A stretch of DNA of 64,000 nt, taken from NCBI RefSeq assembly GCF_001517625.2, contig NZ_LN999827.1, positions 1 to 64,000 of the forward strand. The letters run 5' to 3'. This DNA is from Clostridium sp. AT4 (GTDB taxonomy: Bacteria > Bacillota > Clostridia > Lachnospirales > Lachnospiraceae). The position numbers and the translations under genes are program-made. Below, piece after piece: positions 24,762 to 34,455 of the stretch. The notes under the pieces were generated by a model. That model was given only the letters and a program-made list of their open reading frames with translations, had not been told where the DNA came from and searched no databases. Each line of letters begins with the position of its first letter. The first letter of the stretch is position 1.

Positions 24762-25640
24762 CTAAAAATGCTCCAGCCATTTTTCCGCCAGAACGATCCA
24801 GCTCTGGCACTGTGGCTCTATATTGCTCTCCTGCCCGTCTGCCGTTTCCTCCGTCGCCAGGGCAAGTCCGTGGCGTCCAACGGGATAAAGGTGAAGCTCC
24901 AAAGAAACGCCGCTCTTTATCAGGGCCTCTGCCAAAATCAGAGCGTTTCTCACCGGAACCGTCTGGTCTGTTACGGTATGCCATAAAAACACAGGAGGCG
25001 TATGGGAACCGACCTGCTTTTCAAGAGAAATCAACTCTCTCAGCATTTCCTTTTCTTCCGTCCCGCGCTCCGGGATCATCTGCTCCTCTTCCGTAAGCAT
25101 CTGTCCCCACAAGAGACGTTCCACCGAGCCTCTGTGGCAGCCTTCTCCTGCCGTCACTACCGGATAGCAGAGGATAAGCCCATTAGGGCGGATCTGCTCA
25201 GGCGTTAATCCCAGAGGCCCTGACAGCCATTCCTTATCCCAGTGAACCCCCAGGCTCAAAGCCAGATGGCCTCCGGCAGAAAAGCCAGATACGATGATTC
25301 CCTCTGAATCAATCCTCCATTCGTCTGCATGCTCCCGTATCTTTGCCGTAAGCAGAGCCAGCTCCCTTAAGGCTGTGGGGAATCGCTCCGGAGCCAGACT
25401 ATAGTGAAGCACAAACACATGATAGCCCATGGCCAGATATTTCATGGCAATGGGTTCTCCCTCTCTGGGAGAAAGATGCTCATATCCGCCTCCCGGACAG
25501 ATTATCACTGCTTTTCTCTTCTTTTCCTGTGTTTTTCCGGATTTTCCCAGAATCCAGGCTGTGTAGCTGGCCGGTTCCTTCTGCAGACGTTCCTTCCGCA
25601 GTTCTTCCGGCAGTACCAGATCCTCTGTCCACATGTTCAT
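24762..25640 (-). CDS. Alpha/beta hydrolase, acetyl-esterase-like
   Basis: A 292-residue cytoplasmic esterase of the acetyl-xylan/BD-FAE-like group. Oxyanion motif ICPGGGYEHLSPREGEP, nucleophile GFSAGGH, acid Asp in WHTVTDQTVPV and catalytic His in PVGRHGLAL. There is no signal peptide, so it acts on imported acetylated oligosaccharides. GGAGG is eight bases upstream of ATG. First gene of the operon with the pectate lyase, so deacetylation of pectic oligomers is a sensible inference. A cre-like palindrome lies upstream. Confidence 0.9.
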   Translation of the reverse strand: MNMWTEDLVLPEELRKERLQKEPASYTAWILGKSGKTQEKKRKAVIICPGGGYEHLSPREGEPIAMKYLAMGYHVFVLHYSLAPERFPTALRELALLTAKIREHADEWRIDSEGIIVSGFSAGGHLALSLGVHWDKEWLSGPLGLTPEQIRPNGLILCYPVVTAGEGCHRGSVERLLWGQMLTEEEQMIPERGTEEKEMLRELISLEKQVGSHTPPVFLWHTVTDQTVPVRNALILAEALIKSGVSLELHLYPVGRHGLALATEETADGQESNIEPQCQSWIVLAEKWLEHF

Positions 25641-25688
25641 GGGTGTACCTCCTGTGTATGGATTCAGTGTTTTCTAAATATTCTGTAT

Positions 25689-25702
25689 TGTAAGCGCTTA
25701 CC
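25689..25702. promoter_or_regulatory. cre-like site (CcpA) upstream of the esterase-lyase operon
   Basis: TGTAAGCGCTTACC contains a perfect 12-base palindrome GTAAGCGCTTAC and matches the cre consensus TGWAANCGNTNWCA at all but the last base. It lies about 50 bases upstream of the esterase start. Catabolite control fits a pectin-use operon. No convincing -35/-10 pair was found around it; TACAAT overlaps its right edge on the minus strand. Confidence 0.75.
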
Positions 25703-25809
25703 TGAACTATCTTATATTTTTTTACATAAAAAGGAAACTGGTATCCTGCACAAAGATATGTTCTGTTTTTTGAGTATTTTGCCGGTAAGAAAAGACTTGA
25801 CTTTAGAGA

Positions 25810-26976
25810 TTAAAATGTTTCATACGTTCCCTTTACAAGCAGTTCTCCTGCCTCCATCATCACCCGCCCTCTGGCAATCACCGTATCCAGAGCAAGGGCT
25901 TCTCCCATTAAAAGCAGATCTGCGTCCGCTCCCGGCGCGATACAGCCTTTTTTCGGGAACAGCTCCAGGGCCTTTGCAGGATTGGAAGTGAAAAAGGAGA
26001 GAGCCTCTGAAAGTACAAACCCTCCGTTTAACACCAGCGAACGAAGCTGGGCATACATATTTCCCACATCCGTAACCCCCATTTCCACCAGGTTTCCATA
26101 TTCGTCATAATTGGACCAACTTCCCTGTCCGTCTGAGCTTAAAGTCATCCGCTCCATGGGAACACCGGCCCGGCGGGCTTCCTCCAAAAGGCCGATCACA
26201 GGATCCTTTCCGTCTTCGATCAAACCATGAGGGAAATCCTCACAGGTCAGATCAATGGTTCCCCCAAGCTTCGCCAGCTTAAGGCTGTCCAGAAACAGCT
26301 CATGATTGCGGTTTACATGGGTGGGCTGAAAGGTTTTCACGGGAATCTCCGTCTCCTCCAGTGCCTCAAAAACCTGACTCAGCATCTTTTTTCCATCCCC
26401 CATATGAAGCACCACACAGCCGCACTTTCCGCTGATCATGCCTGCAGTCCGCACATCGCTTGCCAGACGGATCAGCTCCTCTGTGGAAATATTGGGTGCT
26501 CTGTGGTCGGAGACTGCCAGCTTTAAACCCAAAATCTCATCAATAAAGGCAATATCCTTCTTTATGCTTCCTGTAATGGCAGGGGAAGGCACACCATAAG
26601 CGCCGCAGAGGGCATACGCTGAAATTCCTTCCTCCTTTAAGGCCTTTACCTTGGCGATCAGATCCTCCGGCGTACGGCTTACATCATCTGTTCCCAGAAG
26701 GCCCACCAGAGTCGTGATCCCAGCTCTTATAACAGATGAAAGCTGTATCTGGGGCGTACGGGTATGAAAACTTCCCTCTCCGCCTCCTCCGGTCACATGG
26801 ACATGGCGGTCAATCAGTCCCGGCGTCAGCTTTTTTCCCTCTGCATCTATGATCCGGCAGCCGCTTCCTCCTTCCAGACCTTCTCCCACCGCCTCAATCT
26901 GTGCTCCGCATATCAGCACATCCTTAATCCCCAGATGCTCCGGTGCATATACGTCTGCATTTTTTATCAGTATCAT
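25810..26976 (-). CDS. iadA: Isoaspartyl dipeptidase (beta-aspartyl peptidase)
   Basis: A 388-residue amidohydrolase that cleaves isoaspartyl dipeptides formed from damaged proteins. Motifs: metal site DRHVHVTGGGGEGSFHTRTP near residue 57 (HxH), ALCGAYGVPSPAITGS, metal His in VVLHMGDG and QPTHVNRN, and the active-site Asp in LSSDGQGSW. Length matches the family. It overlaps the ABC-F gene by 4 bases (ATGA) as the last gene of a three-gene operon. Gene symbol by family similarity. Confidence 0.92.
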   Translation of the reverse strand: MILIKNADVYAPEHLGIKDVLICGAQIEAVGEGLEGGSGCRIIDAEGKKLTPGLIDRHVHVTGGGGEGSFHTRTPQIQLSSVIRAGITTLVGLLGTDDVSRTPEDLIAKVKALKEEGISAYALCGAYGVPSPAITGSIKKDIAFIDEILGLKLAVSDHRAPNISTEELIRLASDVRTAGMISGKCGCVVLHMGDGKKMLSQVFEALEETEIPVKTFQPTHVNRNHELFLDSLKLAKLGGTIDLTCEDFPHGLIEDGKDPVIGLLEEARRAGVPMERMTLSSDGQGSWSNYDEYGNLVEMGVTDVGNMYAQLRSLVLNGGFVLSEALSFFTSNPAKALELFPKKGCIAPGADADLLLMGEALALDTVIARGRVMMEAGELLVKGTYETF

Positions 26977-28907
26977 TCTGCATCCTCCTTTGATTCCAAA
27001 TCAGCGAACTTTTCCGGTTCAGGCGCCTCCGGCTCCGGGTGCAGCTCACTCCATATCTCATACCAGTCCATGCAGGCCTGATGCCACTTCTCCCACAGAG
27101 GCGCTATATCCTCCAACGGCTGGGCTTCCAAAGCGGAAGCTGGCTGCTCCTCGGCCTGCTCCCACAGACGTTTCAGACGGTTCTCCTCCCATACCTTGAT
27201 CTGCTCCTCTGCCTGCCCTGCCGCCTCTTTCATGGCATCCTCTGCCATTTTAAGCCTCCACTGGTCATAGGCTTCTTCGGTGGGAATCTCTCTCAGTCTG
27301 TGGCGTTCCGCCCTGGGAACCGCCTTTAAGCCGGCGATCAGAGCCTGCTCCTCCGCCTGAATCCGTGCTGCCGGTGAAAGTCCTTCTTTTTCCTTTTCCA
27401 GCCGTTCCAGATAGTGCTCATACCCAAAGGGGTAATACATAGCCCTTGCGCCCTCAAATATAAGCACCGACTTTGCCACCTGCCGGATAAAATACCGGTC
27501 ATGGCTTACAAAAAGAATGGTTCCCTGATAAGCCTGAAAGGCAGATTCCAGAGTTTCTCTTGCCTGTATATCCATATGGTTGGTGGGCTCATCCAGAATC
27601 AGGAAATTGGGGCGGCTCTGCAAAAGCTCTGCCAGCACCAGTCTGGCCTTTTCCCCGCCGGACAGGGAGCTTACTTTTCTGGATGCCTCCTTTCCCGGAA
27701 AGAGATAGGAGCCCAGGATCGTCCGCACTTCCTTCTGGTTCAGGGACGGGAAAAGCTCTGAAAAATGCTCCGCTACCGTTTGTTCCGACTCAATGGCTGA
27801 GGAATACTGATCAAAATAACCGATGGTAATATTATTTCCAAGGGAGCAGACTCCATCCACCGGAGGAAGGAATCCGGCGGCTGTCTTTAAAAATGTAGTC
27901 TTTCCCGCTCCATTTTCCCCTAAAAGAGCGATCTTCTGCCCCTTTCTCATCCGTAGGCTCAGTTCCAAAAGCGGATGGCCTTCATAACCGATCTTTAAAT
28001 GCTCCGCCTCAAGAACCCATTTGCTTCCGGGCACCGCAGGAAGGATCTCTCCGGTAAAAATGTGTGCCGTATCCTCTCTGGGCGCTTCCACCCGTTCCAT
28101 GCGCTCTAACATCTTTTTTCTGGATCTGGCAAAGGAGGCCTTGGCCGGTTTATTCTTAAACCGGCGGATCAGCTCCTCCTGCCGGGCAATCTCCTCCTGC
28201 TGGCGGATATAGGCCTTTTTCTGAAGCTCGTAATCCTTTCGTTTCTTCTCTCGGTAGGCTGTATAATTTCCCGGATATTTTGTAAGCTTCCTGTCCTCCA
28301 GCTCGTATACGATCTGTGCCGTACGGTCTAAAAAGAAGCGGTCATGGCTTACCATAACCACCGCCCGATCATAATTTCTTAAATACCCTTCCAACCACTG
28401 AACTGTTTCCATATCCAGATGGTTGGTTGGCTCATCCAAAAGAAGGATATCCGGTTTCTCAAGAAGCAGTCCGGCCAATGCAGCCTTTGTCCGTTCTCCT
28501 CCTGAAAATGTGCTTAAAGGCCGCTTTTTATCTTCTTTTTTAAAACCAAGTCCTGTAAACAGGCAGTCATATTCCCGTTCGTATTCGAACCGCTCCCTGT
28601 CAAAAAGCCCTTTTGCCGGACAGCGGCTCATCAGGTATTCCTCCACGGTGCGCTCCTCATGGAGCAGCGCCTGCTGATGAAGCATTCCTATGGTCAGCGT
28701 TCTGGAGCAGCAGATTCCCGGCCCCTGGCGCCTGTCATCCCGTTCCAGCTCCAGCTCTCCTGCAATCAGGCGCAGAAGAGTGGTTTTTCCGGCTCCATTC
28801 CGTCCTACGACCGCAACTTTCTGCGCGCCCTGTATCTCAAAATCAATATGGGAAAGCACAGTTTCCCCACCCGGGGCAGCCGTCCCGTCTATTATCTGGT
28901 ATTTCAT
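26973..28907 (-). CDS. ABC-F family ATPase
   Basis: A 644-residue tandem ATPase with no membrane domain. First cassette GRNGAGKTT, TFSGGERTKAALAGLLL, LLLDEPTNHLD; inter-domain linker of charged helices (about 215-275); second cassette GENGAGKTT, LSGGEKARLVLAEL, LILDEPTNHMD; then a C-terminal extension of about 130 residues that is acidic and helical. ABC-F proteins bind the ribosomal E site, either as translation factors or as antibiotic-resistance proteins. The linker and extension do not let me place it in a named resistance class. It overlaps both neighbours by ATGA. Confidence 0.93.
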   Translation of the reverse strand: MKYQIIDGTAAPGGETVLSHIDFEIQGAQKVAVVGRNGAGKTTLLRLIAGELELERDDRRQGPGICCSRTLTIGMLHQQALLHEERTVEEYLMSRCPAKGLFDRERFEYEREYDCLFTGLGFKKEDKKRPLSTFSGGERTKAALAGLLLEKPDILLLDEPTNHLDMETVQWLEGYLRNYDRAVVMVSHDRFFLDRTAQIVYELEDRKLTKYPGNYTAYREKKRKDYELQKKAYIRQQEEIARQEELIRRFKNKPAKASFARSRKKMLERMERVEAPREDTAHIFTGEILPAVPGSKWVLEAEHLKIGYEGHPLLELSLRMRKGQKIALLGENGAGKTTFLKTAAGFLPPVDGVCSLGNNITIGYFDQYSSAIESEQTVAEHFSELFPSLNQKEVRTILGSYLFPGKEASRKVSSLSGGEKARLVLAELLQSRPNFLILDEPTNHMDIQARETLESAFQAYQGTILFVSHDRYFIRQVAKSVLIFEGARAMYYPFGYEHYLERLEKEKEGLSPAARIQAEEQALIAGLKAVPRAERHRLREIPTEEAYDQWRLKMAEDAMKEAAGQAEEQIKVWEENRLKRLWEQAEEQPASALEAQPLEDIAPLWEKWHQACMDWYEIWSELHPEPEAPEPEKFADLESKEDAE

Positions 28908-29680
28908 ATCGGTTCTCCGTTTACAAACTCTCCTGCTGCCTTTCCCGCAGCCTGTCCCACTTCATTGTAGGCCTTCTGATAGTAATGAAATTCGTCCTTC
29001 ATCAGCCCACGCTCCTTCATGGTGTGAAACGCATCGCAGACCAGCTTCACTCGCGGATCCTGCTGTGCCAGTTCCAGCTGCGCCTGACGGATCCGGCTGT
29101 AGTCATATCCCTTTTCTCCATTATACTCACCAATCGTAATCAGAAAACAGGTTTTAATTCCATTCTCTCCCAAAATATCCAGCATATGGGTAAAACAGGT
29201 CTTGTATTCTTCCCCGGATGTTCCCAGATCGCCGTCCGTTTCTCCCTGACACCACAGCACAAACGGATGCGCAGGAACCATCTGCCTTCGTTTCAGATAT
29301 TCCTGAGCCCGTTTAAGGCGCATCAGGGCATCTGTAAGATAATCCTCATTCCCCTGCCACTGGCCGATGGATGAACCGCCCTTGCTGGCGGAAACTCCGA
29401 TCACACTGCGCCCGGAAGCCGCATAATACGCATTAACAAACGATGTTACCATGGAACCCGTTTTCATCCCCGGCTCAAAAATCCCCCCTGGATGATTCTC
29501 CGCCGCCCCAAAGGGCTCTTCTATTTCATGCAGCTGCTCCGGATCGGAAATTGCCCGGTATTCATATCCGGCTCCTGAAGCAGCCTTCGGCGCAGGCTCC
29601 GGCCACTGAGGCGACGTAATGCCCCGGCCCGCCATATTAGACTGTCCCATAAACAAAAATAAATCGTAGATCTTTTCCAT
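28904..29680 (-). CDS. SGNH-type esterase (sialate O-acetylesterase-like)
   Basis: A 258-residue cytoplasmic SASA/DUF303 hydrolase. Nucleophile in FLFMGQSNMAGRG, block III-like VLWCQGETDGDLG, Gly-rich SASKGGSSIGQW, and catalytic Asp/His in MKDEFHYYQKAYNEVG. It removes O-acetyl groups from sugars such as sialic acid or acetylated xylan. The start MEKIYDLF at 29680 is chosen because the first in-frame Met lies one base from AAAGGAG and the second seven bases. First gene of the operon, with a strong promoter close upstream. Confidence 0.9.
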   Translation of the reverse strand: MEKIYDLFLFMGQSNMAGRGITSPQWPEPAPKAASGAGYEYRAISDPEQLHEIEEPFGAAENHPGGIFEPGMKTGSMVTSFVNAYYAASGRSVIGVSASKGGSSIGQWQGNEDYLTDALMRLKRAQEYLKRRQMVPAHPFVLWCQGETDGDLGTSGEEYKTCFTHMLDILGENGIKTCFLITIGEYNGEKGYDYSRIRQAQLELAQQDPRVKLVCDAFHTMKERGLMKDEFHYYQKAYNEVGQAAGKAAGEFVNGEPI

Positions 29681-29700
29681 TATCATTCTCCTTTTTCCCC

Positions 29701-29728
29701 ATTATACAATGACTCAAACCATTGTCAA
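29701..29728 (-). promoter_or_regulatory. Strong promoter with internal palindrome
   Basis: Minus strand TTGACA (29723-29728), 16-base spacer, TATAAT (29701-29706), both perfect. The spacer holds the palindrome CAATG-N8-CATTG (29707-29724), which would place a dimeric regulator over the promoter. The leader to the esterase start codon is only about 15-20 bases. Confidence 0.85.
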
Positions 29729-29741
29729 GAAGCCCGGACAA

Positions 29742-29793
29742 ACAAAAAGAGCCCCTCTTTCCTGTCTTTCGGCCGGGAAAAGAAGCTCCTTTT
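29742..29793 (-). terminator. Terminator of the peptide-use operon
   Basis: Imperfect A/T-capped stem: AAAAGGAGCTTCTTTTCC pairs with GGAAAGAGGGGCTCTTTT on the minus strand and runs into TTTTTGTTTG. It lies about 80 bases past the serine-hydrolase stop and just upstream of the next operon's promoter. Confidence 0.75.
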
Positions 29794-29871
29794 GCTGTCT
29801 TTTTATCTTTTTTGTCTTTTATCAGTTAAATATGCTTTCTAAGTTTACGTCCTTCGTTCAGCCTGTAAATG

Positions 29872-31290
29872 TCAGGCCTTGGGGAAGATACGGCTTCCGT
29901 ATCTGGCGGCAAATACCGTTCCGTTTTCATCTCTGAACGCGGTCAGATATACGTCGCTGTATTTCTTTCTTACCATTCCCTGCCATGGATAAACGGACTT
30001 CATCTCAATGGGCGTGCCGTTTACTTCCATGGAGAGCTCACCGTTTTCCAGCTCTTTGATGCTGAAACGGTCGCCTTCTCCGGAAATGTAATCGCCTGCA
30101 AGCTCACGTTTCTCCTCTTCACTCCAGAACCGTGGCATATGCTCTGTCCGCTCTGCCTCTAAAGGTAGGCCGCAGTACAGGCGGAGAGCCATAGTTCCGA
30201 TGGAGTACACCGGCACATCCATAGTATTGCACAGTACGATCACTCCGATGCCCTTCTGGGGACAGAAGCACAGGTTTGAGGATACGCCCGGAAGGCTTCC
30301 GCCGTGCTCTACTAAAACCATGTCCTCCATCTGGCTCATTTCCAGACCGTATCCGTAGTAAACGCCCGGCTTTACGATCTGTCTGGGACGGCACATTTCC
30401 TCAATGGAATCACGGTCAATGACCTGGGTTCCGTCCTGGCTCTTTCCCTCGTTTAAGTACATGGAAACATACTTAAGCATATCGCCCAGAGCGGACTTTA
30501 AGGCGCCGCCTCCGTGGAGCACAAAGGCATCGTTTTCATAATCATGGTCTGCCCGCCATGTTCCATCCTCCAGAGTGTAAAGCGTGGCCGCATTTTCATC
30601 CAGAGAATTGCGCAGAAAGCTGATATTGCTCCGCTCCATGCCAAGGGGCTTAAAGATACGCTCCTTCAGATATGCGCTGAAGGAACCGTATCCGGAATGG
30701 CGGCGTACAATATCGGACAGAAGGCCGAAGCCATCGTTGCAGTAGCTCATGCGCTGTCCGGGACGGCCGGTAAAATGGGTCTGGCTGTCCAGACGGCCTG
30801 CCACCCTGCGGATTCCTTCCTCCGCAAAGTCTTCTCTGTCCACCAGTTCCTCTTCCAGACTGTCTTTTATCCCCATTTCCTGAGCAGTTTTATCCACAAC
30901 GATTCTTGGAAGGGGGAAGTAGCCGCCACTGTGGCTCATCAGATGGCTTAATCGCACTGGCTCCTTCTGGTTTTTATTGGTAAATTCTGGAATATAAGCA
31001 AATACTGCGTCATCCACGGACAGAATCCCGTCTTTTTGCATCTGCATGATGGAAAGAGCAGTAAAAGACTTTGTCACAGATGCCATTCCGAAAATAGTAT
31101 CCCGGTTAATGGGAAGCTTCTTTTCCTCATCCCGGTAACCAAAGTATTTCTCATAAAGGATCCTTCCCGTCCGGTCTACCACGCCTACGGCAATGCCTCT
31201 GGCCTTTGCCTCCTCCATGATCTGGGCGGTATGGGCTTCCAGACGGCTGATCCCCTGTGTCATTTCTTCCTCTGTCACTGCCCTGCTCAT
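29872..31290 (-). CDS. Beta-lactamase-fold serine hydrolase
   Basis: 472 residues, class C/PBP4*-type fold: SxxK at SVTKS (Ser 71, Lys 74), YxN as YCN, and the third motif HGGSLPG (EHGGSLPG). A C-terminal domain of about 100 residues follows (ELAGDYISGEGDRF...), as in D-aminopeptidases and similar esterases. There is no signal peptide, so it acts in the cytoplasm rather than as a secreted beta-lactamase. It overlaps the dipeptide-epimerase gene by ATGA and ends the operon that begins with an oligopeptide transporter. Cleavage of D-residue or murein peptides taken up by that transporter is a reasonable inference. Confidence 0.88.
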   Translation of the reverse strand: MSRAVTEEEMTQGISRLEAHTAQIMEEAKARGIAVGVVDRTGRILYEKYFGYRDEEKKLPINRDTIFGMASVTKSFTALSIMQMQKDGILSVDDAVFAYIPEFTNKNQKEPVRLSHLMSHSGGYFPLPRIVVDKTAQEMGIKDSLEEELVDREDFAEEGIRRVAGRLDSQTHFTGRPGQRMSYCNDGFGLLSDIVRRHSGYGSFSAYLKERIFKPLGMERSNISFLRNSLDENAATLYTLEDGTWRADHDYENDAFVLHGGGALKSALGDMLKYVSMYLNEGKSQDGTQVIDRDSIEEMCRPRQIVKPGVYYGYGLEMSQMEDMVLVEHGGSLPGVSSNLCFCPQKGIGVIVLCNTMDVPVYSIGTMALRLYCGLPLEAERTEHMPRFWSEEEKRELAGDYISGEGDRFSIKELENGELSMEVNGTPIEMKSVYPWQGMVRKKYSDVYLTAFRDENGTVFAARYGSRIFPKA

Positions 31291-32372
31291 TGGAACATTT
31301 CCTCCTTTAAGCGGACAAGTCCCAGTCCTGGATTCTCGGACAGAACCAGATCTTTTGTATTTTCAATGGTAAATCCACCCTCATAAGGAAGCGCCTTTAA
31401 AGAGAAGCTTGCATCCAGGTCTGCTCTTGTGATGTTGCCGAGAGCTGCGCCCAATGCCGCTGCTGCATTGATGGCGATTCCGCTCTCCTCTGCCATACAG
31501 CCAAGCATGATTTCTACGCCTGCTGCTTCAGCAATATTTACGATCTTCTTTGCTTCCCACAGGCCGCCGCACTTCATCAGCTTGATATTGATGAAATCCA
31601 CTGCTCTCTCAGAGACAAGACGGAGGGCGTCCTTAGAGTCCCAGCAGCTCTCATCTGCCATAACAGGCACAGGGCTGTTGGCAGTTACATACTTTAAGCC
31701 TTCAAAATCAAAGCGGCGTACCGGCTGCTCTACCAGCTCAATATCGTATTCGTTAAGGCGTTTTAAAAGTTCTACAGCCTCCCGTGCATGCCATCCCTGG
31801 TTTGCATCCAGACGGATTTTCACATCATCGCCTACTGCCTCACGGATGGCCTTTACTCTGGCAATATCGTCTGCGATATTCGTTCCAACCTTGGTCTTTA
31901 TCACACGGAAGCCTGCAGCCACATGCTCCTTTGCGGCAGCAGCCATAAGCTCCGGAGTATCAATTCCCACGGTCATATCCGTTTCAATGGTATTGGAAAG
32001 TCCTCCAAGAAGCTTGTAAAGAGGAAGACCAGCTGCTTTTCCCAGAATATCGTGGCAGGCAATATCCACTGCCGCCTTTGCAGTTCCCGCATAAGCAACC
32101 GCACGGTTCATCACAGCATTGATTCCCTCAATGTCTCTTGGATCCATTCCGATGAGCTTTTCACGGAACACACGCAGGGTCTCTACCGTCCCCGGCAGGT
32201 TTTCGCCTGTGATCAGAGGGCCTGGAGAACCTTCGCCGTATCCGGTGATCCCTGCGTCGGTCTCAATCTCCACCAGGCAGCTCACCGCATGGGTAATTAC
32301 ACCCAGAGAAATGCGGAAGGGACGAACCAGGGGAACCTGCATCATGTGAACCTTCATGTCCGTAATCTTCAT
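31287..32372 (-). CDS. Dipeptide epimerase (L-Ala-D/L-Glu epimerase-like)
   Basis: A 361-residue enolase-superfamily enzyme. N-terminal capping domain, then a TIM barrel with KTK (VIKTKVG), metal ligands in LDANQGW, ELVEQP and MADESCWD, and second-base Lys in INIKLMKCGG. C-terminal GCMAEESGIAI is typical of dipeptide epimerases. It converts L-Ala-D-Glu from peptidoglycan to L-Ala-L-Glu, or acts on similar dipeptides; specificity cannot be read exactly. It follows oppF by an 81-base gap containing a GC-rich hairpin (about 32392-32423) and is coupled to the serine-hydrolase gene. Confidence 0.92.
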   Translation of the reverse strand: MKITDMKVHMMQVPLVRPFRISLGVITHAVSCLVEIETDAGITGYGEGSPGPLITGENLPGTVETLRVFREKLIGMDPRDIEGINAVMNRAVAYAGTAKAAVDIACHDILGKAAGLPLYKLLGGLSNTIETDMTVGIDTPELMAAAAKEHVAAGFRVIKTKVGTNIADDIARVKAIREAVGDDVKIRLDANQGWHAREAVELLKRLNEYDIELVEQPVRRFDFEGLKYVTANSPVPVMADESCWDSKDALRLVSERAVDFINIKLMKCGGLWEAKKIVNIAEAAGVEIMLGCMAEESGIAINAAAALGAALGNITRADLDASFSLKALPYEGGFTIENTKDLVLSENPGLGLVRLKEEMFQ

Positions 32373-32453
32373 AACTGTTGCCTCCTTCTTTGATCCGGCC
32401 CGTGCTTCCTGCTTCGGGTCGGTAATTTACATCATTTACAGCTTAAATCCATT

Positions 32454-33452
32454 TTATTTCTGGCATCCCCCGCAGAAATGACAGGCGCACATATGGCCGC
32501 CGCCGATATCTTTAAGCTCCGGCTTCTGCACAGAGCAGATTTCCTGAGCCATAAAGCATCTTGTATGGAACACACAGCCGGAAGGCGGATCTGCGGGACT
32601 TGGAAGATCGCCCTGAAGCAGGATCTTCTTTCTGGTGCTGTGGCGCTCCGGCATAGGAATTGCTGACAGCAGAGCCTGGGTATATGGATGGGAGGGATTG
32701 TCATATAACTGGTGTTTATCAGCCAGCTCCACCACATGACCCAGATACATTACCATCACACGGTCGGAAATGTGGCGGATAACGCTTAAGTTATGGGAAA
32801 TAAAAATATATGCCATTCCCATGGACTCCTGCAGATGGCGCAGAAGATTTAATACCTGTGACTGAATGGATACGTCCAGAGCGGAAACCGGCTCGTCACA
32901 GACAACTAAGGACGGCCCTAGTACAATGGCTCTTGCGATACCGATTCTCTGGCGCTGGCCGCCGGAGAACTCATGAGGATAACGGTTGTAATATTTCGGG
33001 TTTAAACCTACGACCTCCATCACCTCTAAAACATGGGCTCTCATCTCTTCCTTTGAAGCGAAACGCTTCTGGATCTTTAAGGGCTCCTCGATAATTTCAC
33101 CGATGGTCATACGGGGATTTAAGGATGCGTATGGATCCTGGAAAATAATCTGCATTTCTGCACGCATTTTCCGAAGCTCCTGACCGGACGCCTTTTTAAA
33201 ATCCTGCCCCTTATAGATGATCTCACCATCTGTAGGCTCGATCAGACGCAGTACGGAACGTCCCATGGTAGATTTTCCGCATCCGGACTCTCCTACCACA
33301 CCAAGGGTTTCTTTTGGGTTTAAGGTAAAGGAAACATCATCCACAGCCTTGATAAATGTCTTTTCTCCGGACCGGAATGTCTGTTTCACCGGGAAAAGCT
33401 TTCTTAAATGCTTTACCTCCAAAAGGGGCGTTTCATTTATATGTTCGCTCAT
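32454..33452 (-). CDS. oppF: Oligopeptide ABC transporter 1, ATP-binding protein F
   Basis: About 332 residues. Walker [18 protein letters not shown]-loop [14 protein letters not shown], signature [15 protein letters not shown], Walker [18 protein letters not shown]-loop ISHNLSVI, and the Opp-type C-terminus with Cys residues ([22 protein letters not shown]...CACHFC) that in relatives holds an Fe-S cluster or metal. The start MSEHINE at 33452 overlaps the oppD stop by ATGA; an upstream Met at 33470 coincides with the ribosome-binding site and is rejected. It powers peptide import with OppD. Confidence 0.95.
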   Translation of the reverse strand: MSEHINETPLLEVKHLRKLFPVKQTFRSGEKTFIKAVDDVSFTLNPKETLGVVGESGCGKSTMGRSVLRLIEPTDGEIIYKGQDFKKASGQELRKMRAEMQIIFQDPYASLNPRMTIGEIIEEPLKIQKRFASKEEMRAHVLEVMEVVGLNPKYYNRYPHEFSGGQRQRIGIARAIVLGPSLVVCDEPVSALDVSIQSQVLNLLRHLQESMGMAYIFISHNLSVIRHISDRVMVMYLGHVVELADKHQLYDNPSHPYTQALLSAIPMPERHSTRKKILLQGDLPSPADPPSGCVFHTRCFMAQEICSVQKPELKDIGGGHMCACHFCGGCQK

Positions 33453-34441
33453 TTGGCGCTTTCCTCCCATCCTTTCATATATTTAAAGCAACGCACCCTG
33501 CGTCCATTTACTTCCTCTAACTCCGGCATCTGCTTTCGGCAGATTTCCTTTGCATAAGGACATCTTGGACAGAAGGCACAGCCCTCAGGCATATCGTCAA
33601 AGCTTGGCACCATGCCCTCGATCACACTTAATTCCTTTGTGTCATCGCCGTCCAGTCTGGGGATACAGCTCATAAGGCCTGCGGTGTAGGGATGCAGCGG
33701 TTCATCAAAGATCTGATCGCAGGTAGCATGCTCTACTACCTTTCCCGCATACATTACCATTACATCATCCGCAACCTCGGCAATTACGCCCAGATCGTGG
33801 GTAATCATCATAACAGAGGTGCCTGTCTCTTCCTTCAGCTCATTGATCAGATCCAGAATCTGAGCCTGGATGGTAACATCCAGAGCCGTAGTAGGCTCAT
33901 CGCAGATCAGAAGCTGGGGATTGCAACATAAAGCCATGGCGATCATCACTCTCTGGCGCATACCGCCGGAAAGCTGATGGGGATACTCGTCAAAGCGCTT
34001 CTCTGCCAGAGGGATCTTAACCTTTTTAAGCATCTCAATCCCCTTTTCTCTTGCCTGCTGCTTTGTAACATTTTCATGGAGCAGAATGGCCTCCATCAGC
34101 TGCTGGCCGATGGTGAATACAGGGTTTAAGGAGGTCATGGGCTCCTGGAAGATCATAGCCACCTTATTGCCTCGGATCTGACGCATCTGATCCTCATTCT
34201 TCTTTAACAGATCCTCTCCCTCAAACAGGATCTCTCCTCCTGCATGGATTCCGGGAGGCGTCTCCACCAGTCCCATAATGGAAAGAGAAGTGATACTTTT
34301 ACCGCAGCCGGATTCTCCTACGATCCCCAGGGTTTTTCCCCTCTCAACGGAAAAGGTTACGTCATTGACCGCCTTTACCAGTCCGGCATCGGTACGAAAA
34401 TATGTCTTTAAATTTTTAACTTCCAGTATTTTATCTGCCAT
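33449..34441 (-). CDS. oppD: Oligopeptide ABC transporter 1, ATP-binding protein D
   Basis: About 330 residues. Walker [19 protein letters not shown]-loop [14 protein letters not shown], signature [15 protein letters not shown], Walker [18 protein letters not shown]-loop [11 protein letters not shown], and C-terminal [22 protein letters not shown]. The start MADKILEV at 34441 is five bases from GGAGG; the first Met at 34456 overlaps that site. It forms a heterodimer with OppF under the OppBC channel. Confidence 0.95.
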   Translation of the reverse strand: MADKILEVKNLKTYFRTDAGLVKAVNDVTFSVERGKTLGIVGESGCGKSITSLSIMGLVETPPGIHAGGEILFEGEDLLKKNEDQMRQIRGNKVAMIFQEPMTSLNPVFTIGQQLMEAILLHENVTKQQAREKGIEMLKKVKIPLAEKRFDEYPHQLSGGMRQRVMIAMALCCNPQLLICDEPTTALDVTIQAQILDLINELKEETGTSVMMITHDLGVIAEVADDVMVMYAGKVVEHATCDQIFDEPLHPYTAGLMSCIPRLDGDDTKELSVIEGMVPSFDDMPEGCAFCPRCPYAKEICRKQMPELEEVNGRRVRCFKYMKGWEESAK

Positions 34442-34455
34442 TGGGTCCTCCTTCA

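Noticed and set aside
29872-31290. Serine hydrolase as a beta-lactamase resistance gene
   Set aside because: It has SxxK and YxN motifs but no signal peptide and is coupled to a dipeptide epimerase; context points to peptide metabolism.
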